A DNA stretch of 64,000 nucleotides from Dendrophyllia cribrosa (taxonomy: Eukaryota > Cnidaria > Anthozoa > Scleractinia > Dendrophylliidae): positions 17,493,959 to 17,557,958 of the forward strand of contig JAJLRJ010000014.1 of assembly GCA_024195265.1 (NCBI GenBank), given 5' to 3'. This document shows positions 37,001-50,722 of this stretch, in pieces. A program made the translations under genes and the position numbers. How positions within the stretch are numbered: position 1 is the stretch's first letter; every line of letters begins with the position of its first letter. The notes below the pieces were generated by a model. The model saw only the letters and a list, made by a program, of their open reading frames with translations. It did not search any database and was not told the origin of the DNA.

Positions 37001-39918
37001 TTTTTTATTTCAACTGCTCTATTTTAGTTTGTGAAGAGTGCCAAGATCTCCATTACGGTGATTGCCCTGTGCACGGCCCATTGCAAATCATGGAAGACAG
37101 AATAGAGGAAGAAAATTTCAACTTGTCCGCTGTAGTGACTTCATTACCAACTGCTCTTAAAATCAGTAAGTCGTCAATTCCTGGTGCTGGATTAGGCGTG
37201 TTCAGTACCTCTCAGATTCCAAAAGGAGTGCGATTTGGTCCCTATAAAGGAACGAAGATAGGATGGGAGCACATAACAGAGGAAACCAATACCAGTTACT
37301 TTTGGGAGGTAATACAAAAGCCCTCAACGCATGTACGTTAATCTTGAAATTTACGTTTAAAAGGGTATTTTATAACATGATAAAATACGAAGATTATTCC
37401 AAGCGGAATGTATTGATATGTATGTACCCAGTTCATAATTGCAAGCCTATGTAAAATAAATACACTGGTGGTTACTAACGTGTAAGCCCTGTGGCCGGTT
37501 TCACTACACTGTACTATTGATCGAAAGCATGAATAGAAAAAGTAGAGAAAGTATCATTCTACCTGATTGGGTCGAGGGAGTTTTTAATTCGAACAATCAT
37601 TTCACAAAACTGAAAAATATTATTTCTTTCTACGGTTATAGATTATGAAAGATGGCAAGTTCAGTCATTTCTTAGATGGTCGGGATGAATCCCACAGTAA
37701 CTGGATGAGGTTTGTTAATTGCTCTCGCTGCGAAGACGAGCAGAACTTGGTAGCATTTCAGTACAGAGGAAAGATTTACTACCGCACGTACAAGCCTATA
37801 ATTCCAGGAAAAGAACTACTGGTGTGGTACGGAGAGAGTTACGCCAAGGATTTGGGGATAACACTTGATGATAATTGTGATCAAGATAAAACAAACGGTA
37901 AATCAAAACAAACCCTATTTATTTTATCTGTTATTAATTTTGATTTCAAACTGCTCTTAAGAGCCAACTCGCGAATAAGAAATGCTAACGCGCAACGCAA
38001 TATTGCGGTAAGCTTATGTTTTCACACTGACACGGTTCGATAATTTTTTTAAATTAAATGTAGGTATTTTTGACAAACGCAAAAAAAAAATAAACCACTT
38101 TCGTCAGTGCCCAGTCCGACGAAGAAAGAAAAAAAGCTCCCGACTCCAAGTCCGACACTAAACCACTTGACCACAGAGGAATACATGTTTGGTGAAGACT
38201 AAAGTTTGTTAGTCAAGGTAGATACGCTTCATAACGTCAAAACGTTGGGTATTGTACAGTTGTTTATATTCGTTTACAACAAATTAGTTATTGTAATCGC
38301 TGGATTCACTTTGTTCTTGCTACGAATCGGATTCGTAACAAAGCATTACGTCACTAAGTTTACAGCTGATGGAAGGAGTGAGTGAATTCAGCCACCGTTG
38401 CCGATAACTCGTTCATTACGCATGCGCTTATTCACGGGTTAGAAATGGTTATATGTAAATGAGGTAGAGTACAGTTAATTATAAAGGGTCAGTATCCCAG
38501 TTGATATATATCCTTCTATCTTGACAGCGCGCGTATTGGCACGTACTGTCCAATTACTCAGACACATAGCATAGCGGGAGTCCGATTTGTTATGTATTAG
38601 TAAATCAGATTTTTTGCTATAGTCAATTATGATGAATGAGTGAAGTATTTGGCCCAACTGAACTGTGCCGCTGAAGTATTAGTGGATTAAAGTTGGGATA
38701 GTGTGCCTCTCAAAAATCATGGTGAGCCACTTTAAAGCTAAATATAAAAATGAATTGCTTTCAATTTCGCTGATCTTCGAATAGATTTGCTTAGCTTGGA
38801 GCTTCGCAGGCTTTCCTACTGCATGGTCGTTGCTCACTAGAAGTAGATTCCAGTGACCTTACGGTCCTTATACAGTCACGACGGTGACAGCAATAAGAAC
38901 GATACGAAGCAATGGGATTAACTAGCAAACCAGTGGCTCACCTTGTGCGTTTAGGTTACCTATTTGCTTTCTATGTACAACTGAGAGAACCTCAACACTT
39001 AACGGTAAATTTTCTGATATTCGCCCTCGAAAGCCGCTTCTGCAAAATGAGCTCATGCCATGGACATTCCATCAACGCAGCAAAAATTCAACGAGTTGGA
39101 ATAATCGCGAAGAAGTTAAAAAAAAAAATGAATTTAAAGTTTTACTTGGCGTTGCCGCCAAGGTTGCGCCATTCTCTTCGGGAACAATGAAATTACTCGA
39201 GAGAAACTTCCAATTGAAATTCTGCGCAAGGAGTGAACAGCTTCCCTCATGCAGCAAATGTGAAAAGGATCTAAAACTAGTTCTACGTTGACAAAATGAG
39301 AGACGGAGATGTTCACCTATTTTTTATTCAAAAGTTTGTATCAAGCAATAAAACAATTTCGAAGTTAACCTGACTTTGCCATTTATAAGATGTCCATTTC
39401 TAAACAACATTCTACTTTCATTTTTAGGTAGTACGTACACGTGTGAGAGCTGTGGAAAGATGTACACCTTTTTGAACTTTCTACAGAGACATAAAAGGAG
39501 GTGCTTGTCTCGAACAGTAACAAGAACATGGGACTGTGAAAAGTGTAAGAAGAAATTCGCAACACTGAATTATCTCAAGATTCACGTCTGCACTCAAAGG
39601 GGTGAAACGTCACATCAAAGTGAAAAGGCTTTAAAACAGTTTGGTAATTTGACCAGGCACCTCCGTAATCAGACAGGTGAAAAGCCATATCAGTGTACAA
39701 AATGTAACAAGGCGTTTAGTGACTCTAGTGCTCTGACCACGCACCTCCGTACTCACACAGGTGAAAAGCCATATCAGTGTCCACAATGTAACAAGGCGTT
39801 TAACCATTTGGGTAGTCTGACCACGCACCTCCGTACTCACACAGGTGAAAAGCCATATCAGTGTCCACAATGTAACAAGGCGTTTAACCATTTGGGTAGT
39901 CTGACCAGGCACCTCCGT

Positions 39919-39951
<33 letters not shown>

Positions 39952-40002
39952 AAATGTAACAAGGCGTTTATCCAGTCTGGTGATCTGACCACGCACCTCC
40001 GT

Positions 40003-40037
<35 letters not shown>

Positions 40038-40086
40038 GTGTAACAAGGCGTTTAGTGCCTCTAGTGCTCTGACCACGCACCTCCGT

Positions 40087-40119
<33 letters not shown>

Positions 40120-40170
40120 AAATGTAACAAGGCGTTTAGTGACTCTAGTGCTCTGACCACGCACCTCCGT

Positions 40171-40203
<33 letters not shown>

Positions 40204-40527
40204 AAATGTAACAAGGCGTTTATCCAGTCTTGTCATCTGACCAAGCACCTCCGTACTCACACAAGTGAAAAACCATATCAGTGTACAAAATGTAACAAGG
40301 CGTTTATCCAGCCTAATGATCTGACCAAGCACCTCCGTACTCACACAGGTGAAAAACCATATCAGTGTACAAAATGTAACAAGGCGTTTAGGAACACTAG
40401 TGCTCTGACCACGCACCTCCGTACTCACACAGGTGAAAAGCCATATCAGTGTCCACAATGTAACAAGGCGTTTAACCAGTTGGGTAATCTGACAACGCAC
40501 CTTCGTACTCATACAGGTGAAAAGCCA

Positions 40528-40545
<18 letters not shown>
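34020..40545 (+). CDS. PRDM9-like: PRDM9-like histone H3 methyltransferase with tandem C2H2 zinc fingers
   Basis: Exons: 34020-34098, 34964-35158, 35678-35736, 36586-36811, 37028-37308, 37642-37897, 38108-38191, 39428-40545. Phases agree and the sum predicts 765 aa. In PRDM9 the PR/SET domain methylates H3K4/K36 at sites bound by the finger array and directs meiotic double-strand breaks; that role is known in mammals and inferred here. Visible parts: N-terminal SEYELLRLRNIKRN motif and an acidic Ser-rich linker; a Cys knuckle (KCFKYATRGKRHSYC...CEECQDL...CPVHGP); PR/SET with RFGPYKG, NWMRFVNCSR, EEQNLVAFQY-like EDEQNLVAFQY, IYYRTYKP and ELLVWYGESY, so the three tyrosines known as catalytic in mouse PRDM9 (276, 341, 357 by memory) have counterparts; a basic linker (exon 7); two C2HC-like fingers, one degenerate finger, then ten canonical fingers. 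No KRAB or clear SSXRD domain is seen. The exon 3 donor (AAA|GTGATT) is weak, so exons 1-3 could be a separate 114-aa gene ending at 35748. The stop at 40543-40545 is a Cys codon in the neighbouring repeats. Confidence 0.85.
35430..35620. mobile_element. Truncated copy of the GGGCCNGGTTGTTCAAA MITE
   Basis: aggccacggttgatcaaagc, then gattaagctaacccagg and caattttcaat match the element at 19045-19285. The right end is missing. It lies in an intron of the PRDM9-like gene. Confidence 0.6.
37028..37897 (+). other. PR/SET methyltransferase domain exons of the PRDM9-like gene
   Basis: Exons 5 and 6 carry the pre-SET knuckle end and the whole PR/SET fold. The order KISKSSIPGAGLGVFST, then VRFGPYKGTKIG, then HSNWMRFVNC, QNLVAFQYRGKIYYRTY and GKELLVWYGESYAKDLGI follows vertebrate PRDM9/PRDM7 rather than other PRDM members. 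The GxGL cofactor-binding turn, the NC pair and the WYG motif are intact, with no frameshift, so the domain should be catalytically competent. The intervening intron (37309-37641) has consensus ends. Confidence 0.92.
39688..40527 (+). repeat. 84-bp tandem C2H2 zinc-finger minisatellite, ten intact units
   Basis: Fingers start at 39688, 39772, 39856, 39940, 40024, 40108, 40192, 40276, 40360 and 40444. Each unit reads YQC(T/P)(K/Q)CNKAF, a variable helix, then [10 protein letters not shown]. Residues at helix positions -1, 2, 3, 6 are: DSAT, HGST, HGSR, QGDT, ASAT, DSAT, QCHK, QNDK, NSAT, QGNT. Nearly all other positions are invariant at both DNA and protein level, apart from a few codons such as the TK/PQ/TQ pair and one GEK to SEK linker. 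Units 1 and 6 share the same contacts. This is the homogenised, contact-residue-variable pattern of PRDM9 arrays. Confidence 0.95.
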
Positions 40546-41523
<978 letters not shown>

Positions 41524-43836
41524 TTTAGTAACTTTTTAGTAATTACAATTTGGAGGAAAAGAAGTTGGACTTGCTGGAACTGCAACATGAGAAACATGCA
41601 GTATTTATGATTGCCACTCATTTTAAGTTTTATTAAATGTAACGAAGTTAAGTGTCAGGTTAAGTGCATGTACCTTTACGGTTTGGACGGGAAAGTATTC
41701 TTTATTCTAATACTGGCTTAGTTTATCACTTTTCATTGCCAAAACAAAAAGGTGATAGAGAAAATAAACTAAAAGAAAAACATGTTTGATTTAATTATTT
41801 GTGGTGAACCCCATTTTACGGGCACCCACTTAAGGTCGCGGGAGAAAGGTTCCGCTCATCAGTATGCATTTACGAAAAGAGTATGCACAAATTGCGACGG
41901 CTGATACCGAAAATACGCGAAATATTCACGAACAGGCTCTGCAATGTTTCTTCAGGTATTCAGGCTGCGCTTTTTTGTCTCCTTCAACAAATAATTTTCA
42001 AAATACATTCAATAAAACCTTAGCTGAATTGCCCATGATACAAAATCGTGAAAGAAACAAAACAGCGAACAGAACGAGTAAAGTTGCACGAAAGACCGCT
42101 TGTCAGATGTTTTTTCGAATCCATTCCCAAACAAACTCTCAGATCACGAATCTTAAAATCCGGATTTAGATTTGATCTCAAAAATGGATTCAACGGATTC
42201 ATGATCCGTTTTTGGATTCTATTAAAAAAAACGCAAAATACTATTTTTTATTCAAGACGCACCCTCAACCTCGGAGTTACGATTTTTACAAATCGTGTCC
42301 ATAATAACGGAGTGTCCGTTGTACCAAGGTATCCGCAAAGAAGGACTTGACTTACATGGGACCTGCAAAACACTAGTAGCGACTATAGGAAGATCTAGGA
42401 AGACAGTCGTGTGATCAGTTTCTCCTTTGTTATGAACATTGCATCCATACTCATGCATCATTGCAGGAGTTTTTGCTTTGATTAGACCTTTGATTCTGCG
42501 TTATATTATTTCTACAAGTGCTCTGAAACGCACTTGTGTAACCGTGTACCCGATAACGTGCTACCTTTTCCACCTATTAGGGCAAATGGATTGCGGGCTT
42601 TTTGTCACCCTTGGAACCCTTTTAATTTTACCTTTCAAGGTCTTAGTGGTACAAAATCTCTCAAGGTCTCTGGTCCAATACCAGTTTCAAGCATCGAGAA
42701 GATGAAACCACACAAACGTTTGATCAGTTTTTCATTGTTTGCGTAGCCTCGTGTCAATAACGTATTCTTTCTTTTTCAAAAGGAAATAGAAAATGGCCGC
42801 TTTATGTTTACATAACCCAGTTTCCATGGATCAGGCACACACAATTTTCTTTTTCTCAAGTACATAAAAAGTTTGTTTTCTCACAATTGAAAACTTTTTT
42901 TTTCCTGCAAAGGAATTCACACCAACTCGAAAGCAAAATAAACACAACATCTTTTGACTGCAAAAGGCTGAATTTAATTTGGCTCTCTTGCACTTGAGCA
43001 CCATTAATTAAAATGCTGTTGTCAAAAGTTACAATCAATCTACTAATGTACACAAGTAAAAACCCTATTTAAACCCGAACTAGGGTACAATGTGTTACGA
43101 ACAAAAGGTTTACACCATTCATTACCAATTTTACAGCTTATCTTCGATATTAGGCTATAAACCGCAGATCTTGGTTTACTTTCTAAGCAGGACGGCTTGT
43201 AATCTGTCAAATTGTACCCTTTCCTTAACCCTTGTATAATTATTTGGTGATTTGATATCTTAGAAAACTATAATTTTGAGGTTTTCTTCATTTCGATAAT
43301 TTTTGTACATTGTAAAATATGATGACAAAAACAGTTAGTATATAATACTGCCTGACTAAACAACGGGTCTCACAGTAAATACATTATTCGAAGAATGATT
43401 CTTAGACTAAGATTACTTGTATTACCCCAAGCAATATTCCTGTGTCTTTCCCTCATTCGTTTACAATTATACATTTACTATTGAATTATTGAATTAATTG
43501 ACTTTCCTCCCACTAGCTGCTGGAATATTAATCATATAGCAACTAATAAATTATAGTTCAATCTCGATAATTCGAATCGCCAGGGGGAAACAAAAATATT
43601 CGAATTAACGAAAGTTCGAGTTATTAAGTAAAATAACTGTAATATATTCAGCTATATATTGAAGCGGAGAAAGCATTTTTGTTGGTTTGAGTTATGGTAA
43701 TCATGAAATTTCCTTCTAAATCTTAATTATTAGCCGCGAGAACCACAACGCGACACACGTGCCCCTGCTGGTCTTAATACAATGCATATCACACTGGGTG
43801 GTAGAAAGGAGAGCCTACAGTTTATGGTCAACAGAA
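41524..43836. other. Gene-free region after the PRDM9-like gene
   Basis: It probably begins with the 3' UTR; AATAAA at about 41764 is a candidate polyadenylation signal. A Tigger/pogo-like phrase (attcgaattaacgaaagttc) is near 43600. Short open frames at 41864-42746 show no protein-like pattern. Confidence 0.45.
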
Positions 43837-44196
43837 TTAACCCTTTTCCTCCCAAAGTCACATATGTGCCGTGACGATAAATAAAGCTAATCGCTCTTAA
43901 CTATCTTTTTGTTATTGTTTGATAGTTTTCTGGTTTCAGAACCAAGTTTTTGTCAACGACGAACTTTAACTAAAAAAAAAAAATTAAAAATGAACTTTTG
44001 GGATCATGTGAGTAATTTACATTTGACGTGACACAGCCACTTTGCTGGTTTGCTATGTAGCTGAGTCTCTAAACTTCAAAATGTGCCATTACAGTTGAAA
44101 ATTGATTAAATGAAGCCGAAGTTACAACCAGTTGTTTAATATGTGCTGTTTTATTGTGAAAATTTATTAGGATCCCGCTGGGATGAAAAGGGTTAA
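43837..44196. mobile_element. TTAA-flanked MITE, 360 bp
   Basis: TTAACCCTTTTCCTCCCA at the left and TGGGATGAAAAGGGTTAA at the right. TTAA plus CCC ends point to piggyBac-type mobilisation. Confidence 0.82.
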
Positions 44197-45218
44197 TCCT
44201 AATACGGTTAAAATAAAACCTTCTAGACAATATCGAGGAGGAGGGGGGCCGGAGAGAAGGGCGGAACCAGGGGCCAGTGGCATTTGCGATGACGTGAAGT
44301 GAGAGAAATACAAAATTAGTTTTGCGCGATATTAAGGTAACCCACCCTCTGCCTAGAAGTTCACATTTCTATGAAGTAGGCTGTTATAAAATTTACAATT
44401 CAATACGTATACAAGACCCCAGCATCTTCACCGATATTCAGGCATTCAATTAATATTCAATCGCTACGTTCACAACTCTACTAAGTAAGCTTTTTCTGCA
44501 CAACAAAAGCACCAAGTTTGGATTAGTTTGTTCGCAATCAAAACCATAAACCAGCCCTGCCGGTAAAAAAAAAAACACGTGAAAAGCGCGCGATCGGCAC
44601 GTGATGCCATGGTGCCAGACCATGGTGGAGTCAGCTGACCAGCTGGTGTGTGAACATGTACAATCTTCGTAAGTATTCCCCTTGTCAAGGAATTTGTAAA
44701 CCACGGTCAGCGTGATGAATTTCTGACTTGATAATCTTTGAGCACCACAACCTATATAAGAGTAAAGGTTGTTAAATTGATGAGACTCTTTCTGGTAAAA
44801 TAACAATTAAGAAGGATCCCCAAAGCATCCACAAAAACACCCACACCAAGGGCGCTTACCATTTGTCTGAAAAGGGTTGTCATGGAAACGACTGATTATA
44901 TTAAATGTTTTCCGACCGAAAATGTTTAAAATCTCAACCGGAAGAATATTTTTTTTACAATGAAATCGTACTTAAACGTGGCTAAAATAAATCTAATTAG
45001 CATTTAAACAAATTTATCTGATCGGAAAACATGCCTGTAAGCCAAACTCGTTTAAAAAAGACTAAAATAAGTCAAGTTTTTATAAAGGTACACTGACTGT
45101 CCAGTCGAAACAACGAAAATGTTACTTTTTCTTTATTTCCACGCTATATCGCCAAATGCCACCAAATATATAACTTAATTTGAAAAAAGATCCTATAGAG
45201 CAAAACAGAAGCAGTGGT

Positions 45219-45930
45219 TTAAGGTTACCGTGTACCTTCAAGATCGAAAATTTATTTAAATTTTTTTTGGCGTCAAAATGAACTTTCATCCAAAAAAAAT
45301 TATCGAAAAATAGTGAAAATTGACGGAGAAATGACGGTATAACTTTTGTGGGCGGAGTTTGTTTATGAAGCGATGTGTTTTTCTAAGCGCTGTTTTCTCA
45401 AAGTTAATTTTTCGCTTGTAGGGGACACTCGAAAGAGCTACAACTCAAAGGGAGTTTCAGTTCGATTTTCCTCAAATTTGGACAGAAGCTAGGCTAACAT
45501 ATAATTAACAAAAACGTTTTCGGCGAATTTCTTATTTCCGAAAACTTTTTCGTCAAGAACCATTTCCGTGCGATAACTCCAATTTTTTTCTCCCTTTTTC
45601 GAAAATATTCTGTAACTTTTCACTGCAATTGAATATGGGAAATCGCCGACGCGTTTTTTTAGCGCTTCGTGTCCGGAAACCCGAGAACAAATAAAATTAG
45701 CAAAATACAATAATCGCTTTGAGTTATAGCGTTTTAAAGCTGATTCGGACGTTCGAATTTAGACGTCGAAAAAAATTGACAATTCATTTTATTACCAAAT
45801 GGTTTCCATATTTAGATAGCCAGCTCTATAAGCTTTAATTTGATATCTGGGTTTGGGTATATTAAGTGTAATCTTAAGACGCTAAAGCTGTTATACTGGA
45901 GACACCCCCGAAGGTACACGGTAACCTTAA
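45219..45930. mobile_element. TTAA-flanked element, 712 bp, copy 1
   Basis: TTAAGGTTACCGTGTACCTT at the left and AAGGTACACGGTAACCTTAA at the right. A second copy at about 57222-57938 is similar along its whole length. Confidence 0.88.
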
Positions 45931-48835
45931 TTTGGTGAAAAAGTGCAGAATTACATGGATGGAAGTGGAATACAGTTTATCAATTTTGATTTCGTGACGT
46001 TGTACACTCAATTGAAACAAGTTACATACCCCACCTAAACTTACAAAAAAAAAATAATAATAATCAGAAGTTGACTGGTTTGTAATTGTAAAGCAAGTTA
46101 AGTGATTAATTACCTTGCAGTGGTTGTTACATCCCTCAGAATCTTGTAGTGTCTGAAAAATTCAATTGAACACTGCAAGGATGTTAGTATCACAGTCATA
46201 CAGTTTTCAGATTCGTTCTGAAATTCTGAGATTTTGATGCTCGACCAATCAGGAGCGAGTAATTTTGCCCTCAATTAAGAAAAAATACCCTCTAGATCAG
46301 CCAATCAGCATTCAGTAATTTTGCCCTCTATATTATAAAGCCTAAAATAGCCGTATCCCCCTACCCCACAAGGCGTAGAGACAAAAGACATGGTTTCTCA
46401 ATTTTCTCTTTGCATGCAAGTTTATCAATCCGTTCTGACCTAAAGACAACGTTTTGTTACTACGATCGACACAAGAATTATTCAAGCAACAGGACCAAAC
46501 CACGCAAAATGATTTAAGTCGCACTATTAAAAAATATATCATATTCGACGCTTTTATCCAATTTTGACTATTTAAATTTTCTATTTATTGTAAATGTATT
46601 GGTTTAAATTACAATTATTGTCACTGAAAACCCCTGTAAGCGTGTGCCAAATAATGTATGGTATCGTATCTGTTGAATGAAAATTAAGTCGCACCATTTT
46701 CTCAGACATTTTGACCTGGCTCCGGTTGTCACAAGGTGGACAGCGCTATCTACCGGATAAATCCTATCCAGTGGATAAGTCTTAAGAAAATCTTTTTTGT
46801 TATCCGGTGGATTTCCCTGACGTTTTGTCGACATTAGAAAAACCAAGCCACAAACATTCTCACATGACTTTAACTAACAAAATACCAGGGACCATTTGTA
46901 TCACTTTGTCAAACCAATGTCCCCTTTTTACCTAATTTGGGTTGACCTTTGTGACGTACAGTTTGAAAAGGGCAAAGAAACATCTAAAATTAGTAGGAAC
47001 CGTTAACCGAACGCACATTAATCGAAAATAGCATGGGGCGTCCAGGTAATTTGTCTGCCCCTACTAAAATTCAAATTAATATAGATTGAGTGAGTGAGGG
47101 TGAGATCATAAATGGATCGATAGAGACAGCCATATGCGCCGTTACAAGCAGACGTTCGATCTCTCCTCTTAATCAAAATTGTAAAGTACAATTGAAGATT
47201 TACATATGGAAATTGCGCTGAATAAATAATCAAATTTCATGGCTTGAGTGGGTGGACGTTAGTTCATAAATGGACCGATAACTGAAAGGCGAAAAGCAAA
47301 ACAAAACAAAAACAAAAACAGGAGATACAATAAGTTAAACAGAGCAGGAAGGCAAAGAGAAAATTTAACGGGGTCCGAAATAGAAGCGTGAAGCAAAGAA
47401 ACCAAACAGAGGAATGAACAAAAACAAGAACGCAAGGAAAGGAGGGTGTTTTACAAATTTTGACTACTATACATACAAACAGTTAATAACACTCTAAAGT
47501 ATTGTAAACATTTTATTGTTTAGTCGTTTTTACAATTCAACGAATCTCCCATTTCGTAATATTTACGTATCAGCCAATAAGAACAAACCAACTACAGTCA
47601 CGTGGCTGGTGCACGGCGCCTGATTTCCGTCAAAACGTAGCGCGTGAAAATTATCTAACCCGACATAGGGAAAAAAATTACAACGATGCAAAAAGATATA
47701 CACCAAAAACGTACTTCACTGCAGATTTTGCAATAAAAAACTGATATTATGACACAACCCAAAATTATCTCCAAACGAAATAATGAAAATATGAAAAATT
47801 TGAAACACCTAAGACAATATGAAATATAGAGTAAATTTAAATTAGTTCTAGATTCAAAACATCATAGCTTTATCCTTCTCTTTTCAAGTTTAACAACCTT
47901 CGAAAACTATAGCTTTGCTGGCCTCTGTTTAAACTAAAATATAATTTGTTGACCTTAGAAGTTTTACTATTTAATAACAAAAAGTTTAAAGTTTCAAGCG
48001 TCAATTTTTCTCCATTAGCCTTTAGGCAGAGTAGAAAAGCATTTACAAAATAAAAATTAATTAGTTTATTTATTCAGCCATTGAAGTCTTTGACAAGCGA
48101 CACAGCGTCCGTCACTCTGTGGGGGAAAATCAAAAAAGAATGCTCAGCATTATTATTTTACTGAAGCCCTGGTTCATTCGATCAGCTATCGTCGCGTCGA
48201 AATTAATTCAACCGTCTTTTACATAAAAAGTACTTTATTAAAACCAATAAAATCCGCAATTCTCTTTAAAACACGTATCGCTTATTGATTCGGCAACAAT
48301 CCTGAACGATTTTCAAATAAACGTTTGTTATGATGGGTTGTTGTATTGCTGTTCTTTGGGGTGTGGCTTTTAATTAAAGAACGAAAGAAGAAAACAAAAC
48401 AAACGTCGAACGCGTACAAGTTTATTTCGAGGTGATGAAAGTGATGCGTTTGAACCAGGAGTACCGTTTTTATGCATTATCCGAGAGAATTTGTCTTAAG
48501 CTGGCCTTTTTTCAGTCCCCTGACGTATTCGGATCTTTATTCATAACTTCAATATGTTATGAGAAGAAAAAGAGAAGTTATAAAGTGATGCTGGAGATTA
48601 AAGCATTTAGTGAAAACAAACATAACTTTATAGTGAATCGTTAAGTGCAAAAACGTGCAAATATTAAGCAAGCTTTATCAGTTTGGTTTAATAAATTAAG
48701 TATTTATTTTAAGCACATTCTCCCGACTATAATTTTTATGTTCCTGGATTTAATCTGCATTTAAAATACAAACATGTGCTCATTTAAAATAAACAATAAA
48801 TATTAACTTTCAAACAAAGTCAGTGATTTATTTAT
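45931..48835. other. Gene-free intergenic stretch
   Basis: I see only short repeat pieces, such as a ccggataaatcctatccagtgg palindrome-like unit near 46755 and A-rich DNA at 47290-47450. A 39-bp exon-like open piece at 46114-46152 (minus) has no context. Confidence 0.4.
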
Positions 48836-49183
48836 TAGTGTCCTACAAGAGAACATAAAGCTAAGAGAGCGAATCCCCCATACATACCCTATTCCAATGA
48901 AAATGTGTCTCAAGTTATTTTTAGAACGTACCAGTCCTCCGCGGATAGTATTATCACGCGCGTTGCGTGGATGTTTTCGTGCATTCATCCCCACTTCGAC
49001 CGACATCTTTCTCTTCAGTCACTCATGCGAAACATCCACGAAAACATCCACGCAACGCGCGTGATCATACTATCCGCGGAGGACTGGTACGTTCTAAAAA
49101 TAACTTGAGACACATTTTCATTGGAATATGGTATGTATGGGGGATTCGCTCTCTTAGCTTTATGTTCTCTTGTGTCCTATGAA
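48836..49183. mobile_element. Large foldback element, about 348 bp
   Basis: Left arm from about 48837 to 48985 and right arm from about 49030 to 49183 are nearly perfect complements (tgtcctacaagagaacataa against ttatgttctcttgtgtccta; gcgtggatgttttcgtg near the centre). The loop is about 45 bp. Confidence 0.92.
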
Positions 49184-49669
49184 TCATTCCACACACTTAA
49201 AACAAAATATATCAGAAAGCTATACTAACAAGCATAATTGAGCTTCCTGTCGAGCCAAACGAACGCCTTCGTCCAAGCAGTGAACACAACTTTGGCAAAG
49301 ATGGCTTGGACCATTTTCTCATCGTTTACATGAAGAAAATGTCTTGAATATTGACGATAAAACAAAGAAAATAATTTCTTGAGCATATTCCGATGTCCAA
49401 GCTACTCTCAATCTCGCTTCGCCTTTCCATAGCCTCCCATGTTTCAAAAATCCATTTACTTTTCAACATCGCAACTTCATAAACGGAGTCTTTAAAACAT
49501 AAATTCAGTTTTGTTTGGTACGCTCTTCGTAGGTCAAAATAATCCTCCTGTTTGAAATCCCACACCTGTTGGAATTACCGTCACGTGAAATTCGGATCAT
49601 TCTTCAACAATCGATAAGAAGAACTCGGAAAAGTCGAGTTCGTGCAATCACAGGTGAAAATCAACGGTC

Positions 49670-50400
49670 GATTCGCCTGGTACCACACCAATGTAAAATA
49701 CGGTCACTGTAAAATACCCTTCATCAAGAACAGTTCTGGTATATGTGATATCAATTTAGATTATTTTGATACCAACCTCGTCCCCTGGGCCTCCACTTTC
49801 AAAATGGCGGTCCGAGCGCAGAAAACCGCTGGACAAGGCTGCCAAAACACTCCAAAAATCCTGGAGCATTTTGTAGCGTAAAACATGAGGTAGAGTCTAC
49901 CTGCTATAGCTCAAAAGGAGGTCGGACAATTATTGAGAATTATATAACGTAATGTCGACACTTACAATTTTATTTTCAATACATTTTTCAAAGTGCAAAA
50001 AAGAAAATCTAAAATCCCCTCTCAGGATTGAACCTGTGACCTCAGCTAGGCTGAAAAGATAACCAGTTACTCCGTTATATAACTCTTAATATAACCTCCT
50101 TCTGAGCTATGGAATCTAGACTCTACCCGGCAAAACATGATGAAATGTGTTCGTTTCGTTTCAACGGTTTCAGGTTGCCAGGAGACAAACACGGTTGCCA
50201 ATCGCTGAAAGGACCTCCGAAACGCCATTTTATTGTGTGTCACAAAATACTCCACGATTCGTGGAGTATTTTGTCAGCCAAATGTCCTGGGGTTTCCACG
50301 CACGGCCGCCATCTTGAAAGCAGAGGAGGTACTGGGAACGAGGTTGTAGTGATACTAATGCCGGTATTTCAAACAAGGGCCTGGTACCTACCAATCAGGT
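49670..50400. mobile_element. Inverted-repeat region with nested tRNA-like element
   Basis: Outer arms (accaacctcgtcccc..caaaatggcgg..gtcc at the left, gccgccatcttgaaag..ggaacgaggttgta at the right) surround a copy, in inverse orientation, of the 56311-56630 element with a B-box-like gaacctgtgacc/ggttcaatcc segment at about 50015-50060. Confidence 0.6.
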
Positions 50401-50722
50401 GACGTCACGGCTTCTTCTTGGCTTCCCAGTGGTGATACACTCAGACCTGAGCTGGACCCTGAACCTGCCGAATACATAAGTAAACGACGCTACAATTATC
50501 AGCTTCTAAAATCTTCTAACTGTACTCAATGCAGTTGGTAAAATTTACTTTTGGAGATTTTGGTATCATGTCAAGAATTGTCTTCTGCGATGATCAGGTT
50601 CATTTTTTCTGCTTGGAATTTGTATTGATAAAATAAATATTTGATTTTCCACGGTTGTATTCAACGGTAGTTTCTTCGGCGTAGTAAATTGAAATAACAA
50701 GTAACATCAATAAGGCGTTATT

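Noticed and set aside
38064..38152. Alternative acceptor for PRDM9 exon 7 after TAG at 38063
   Set aside because: It leads to a stop after about 30 codons. The acceptor at 38107 gives an open exon whose phase fits the zinc-finger exon.
46114..46152. Exon-like 39-bp piece on the minus strand with acceptor and donor
   Set aside because: Too short, with no matching neighbours; it could be a last MRCK exon but nothing supports that.
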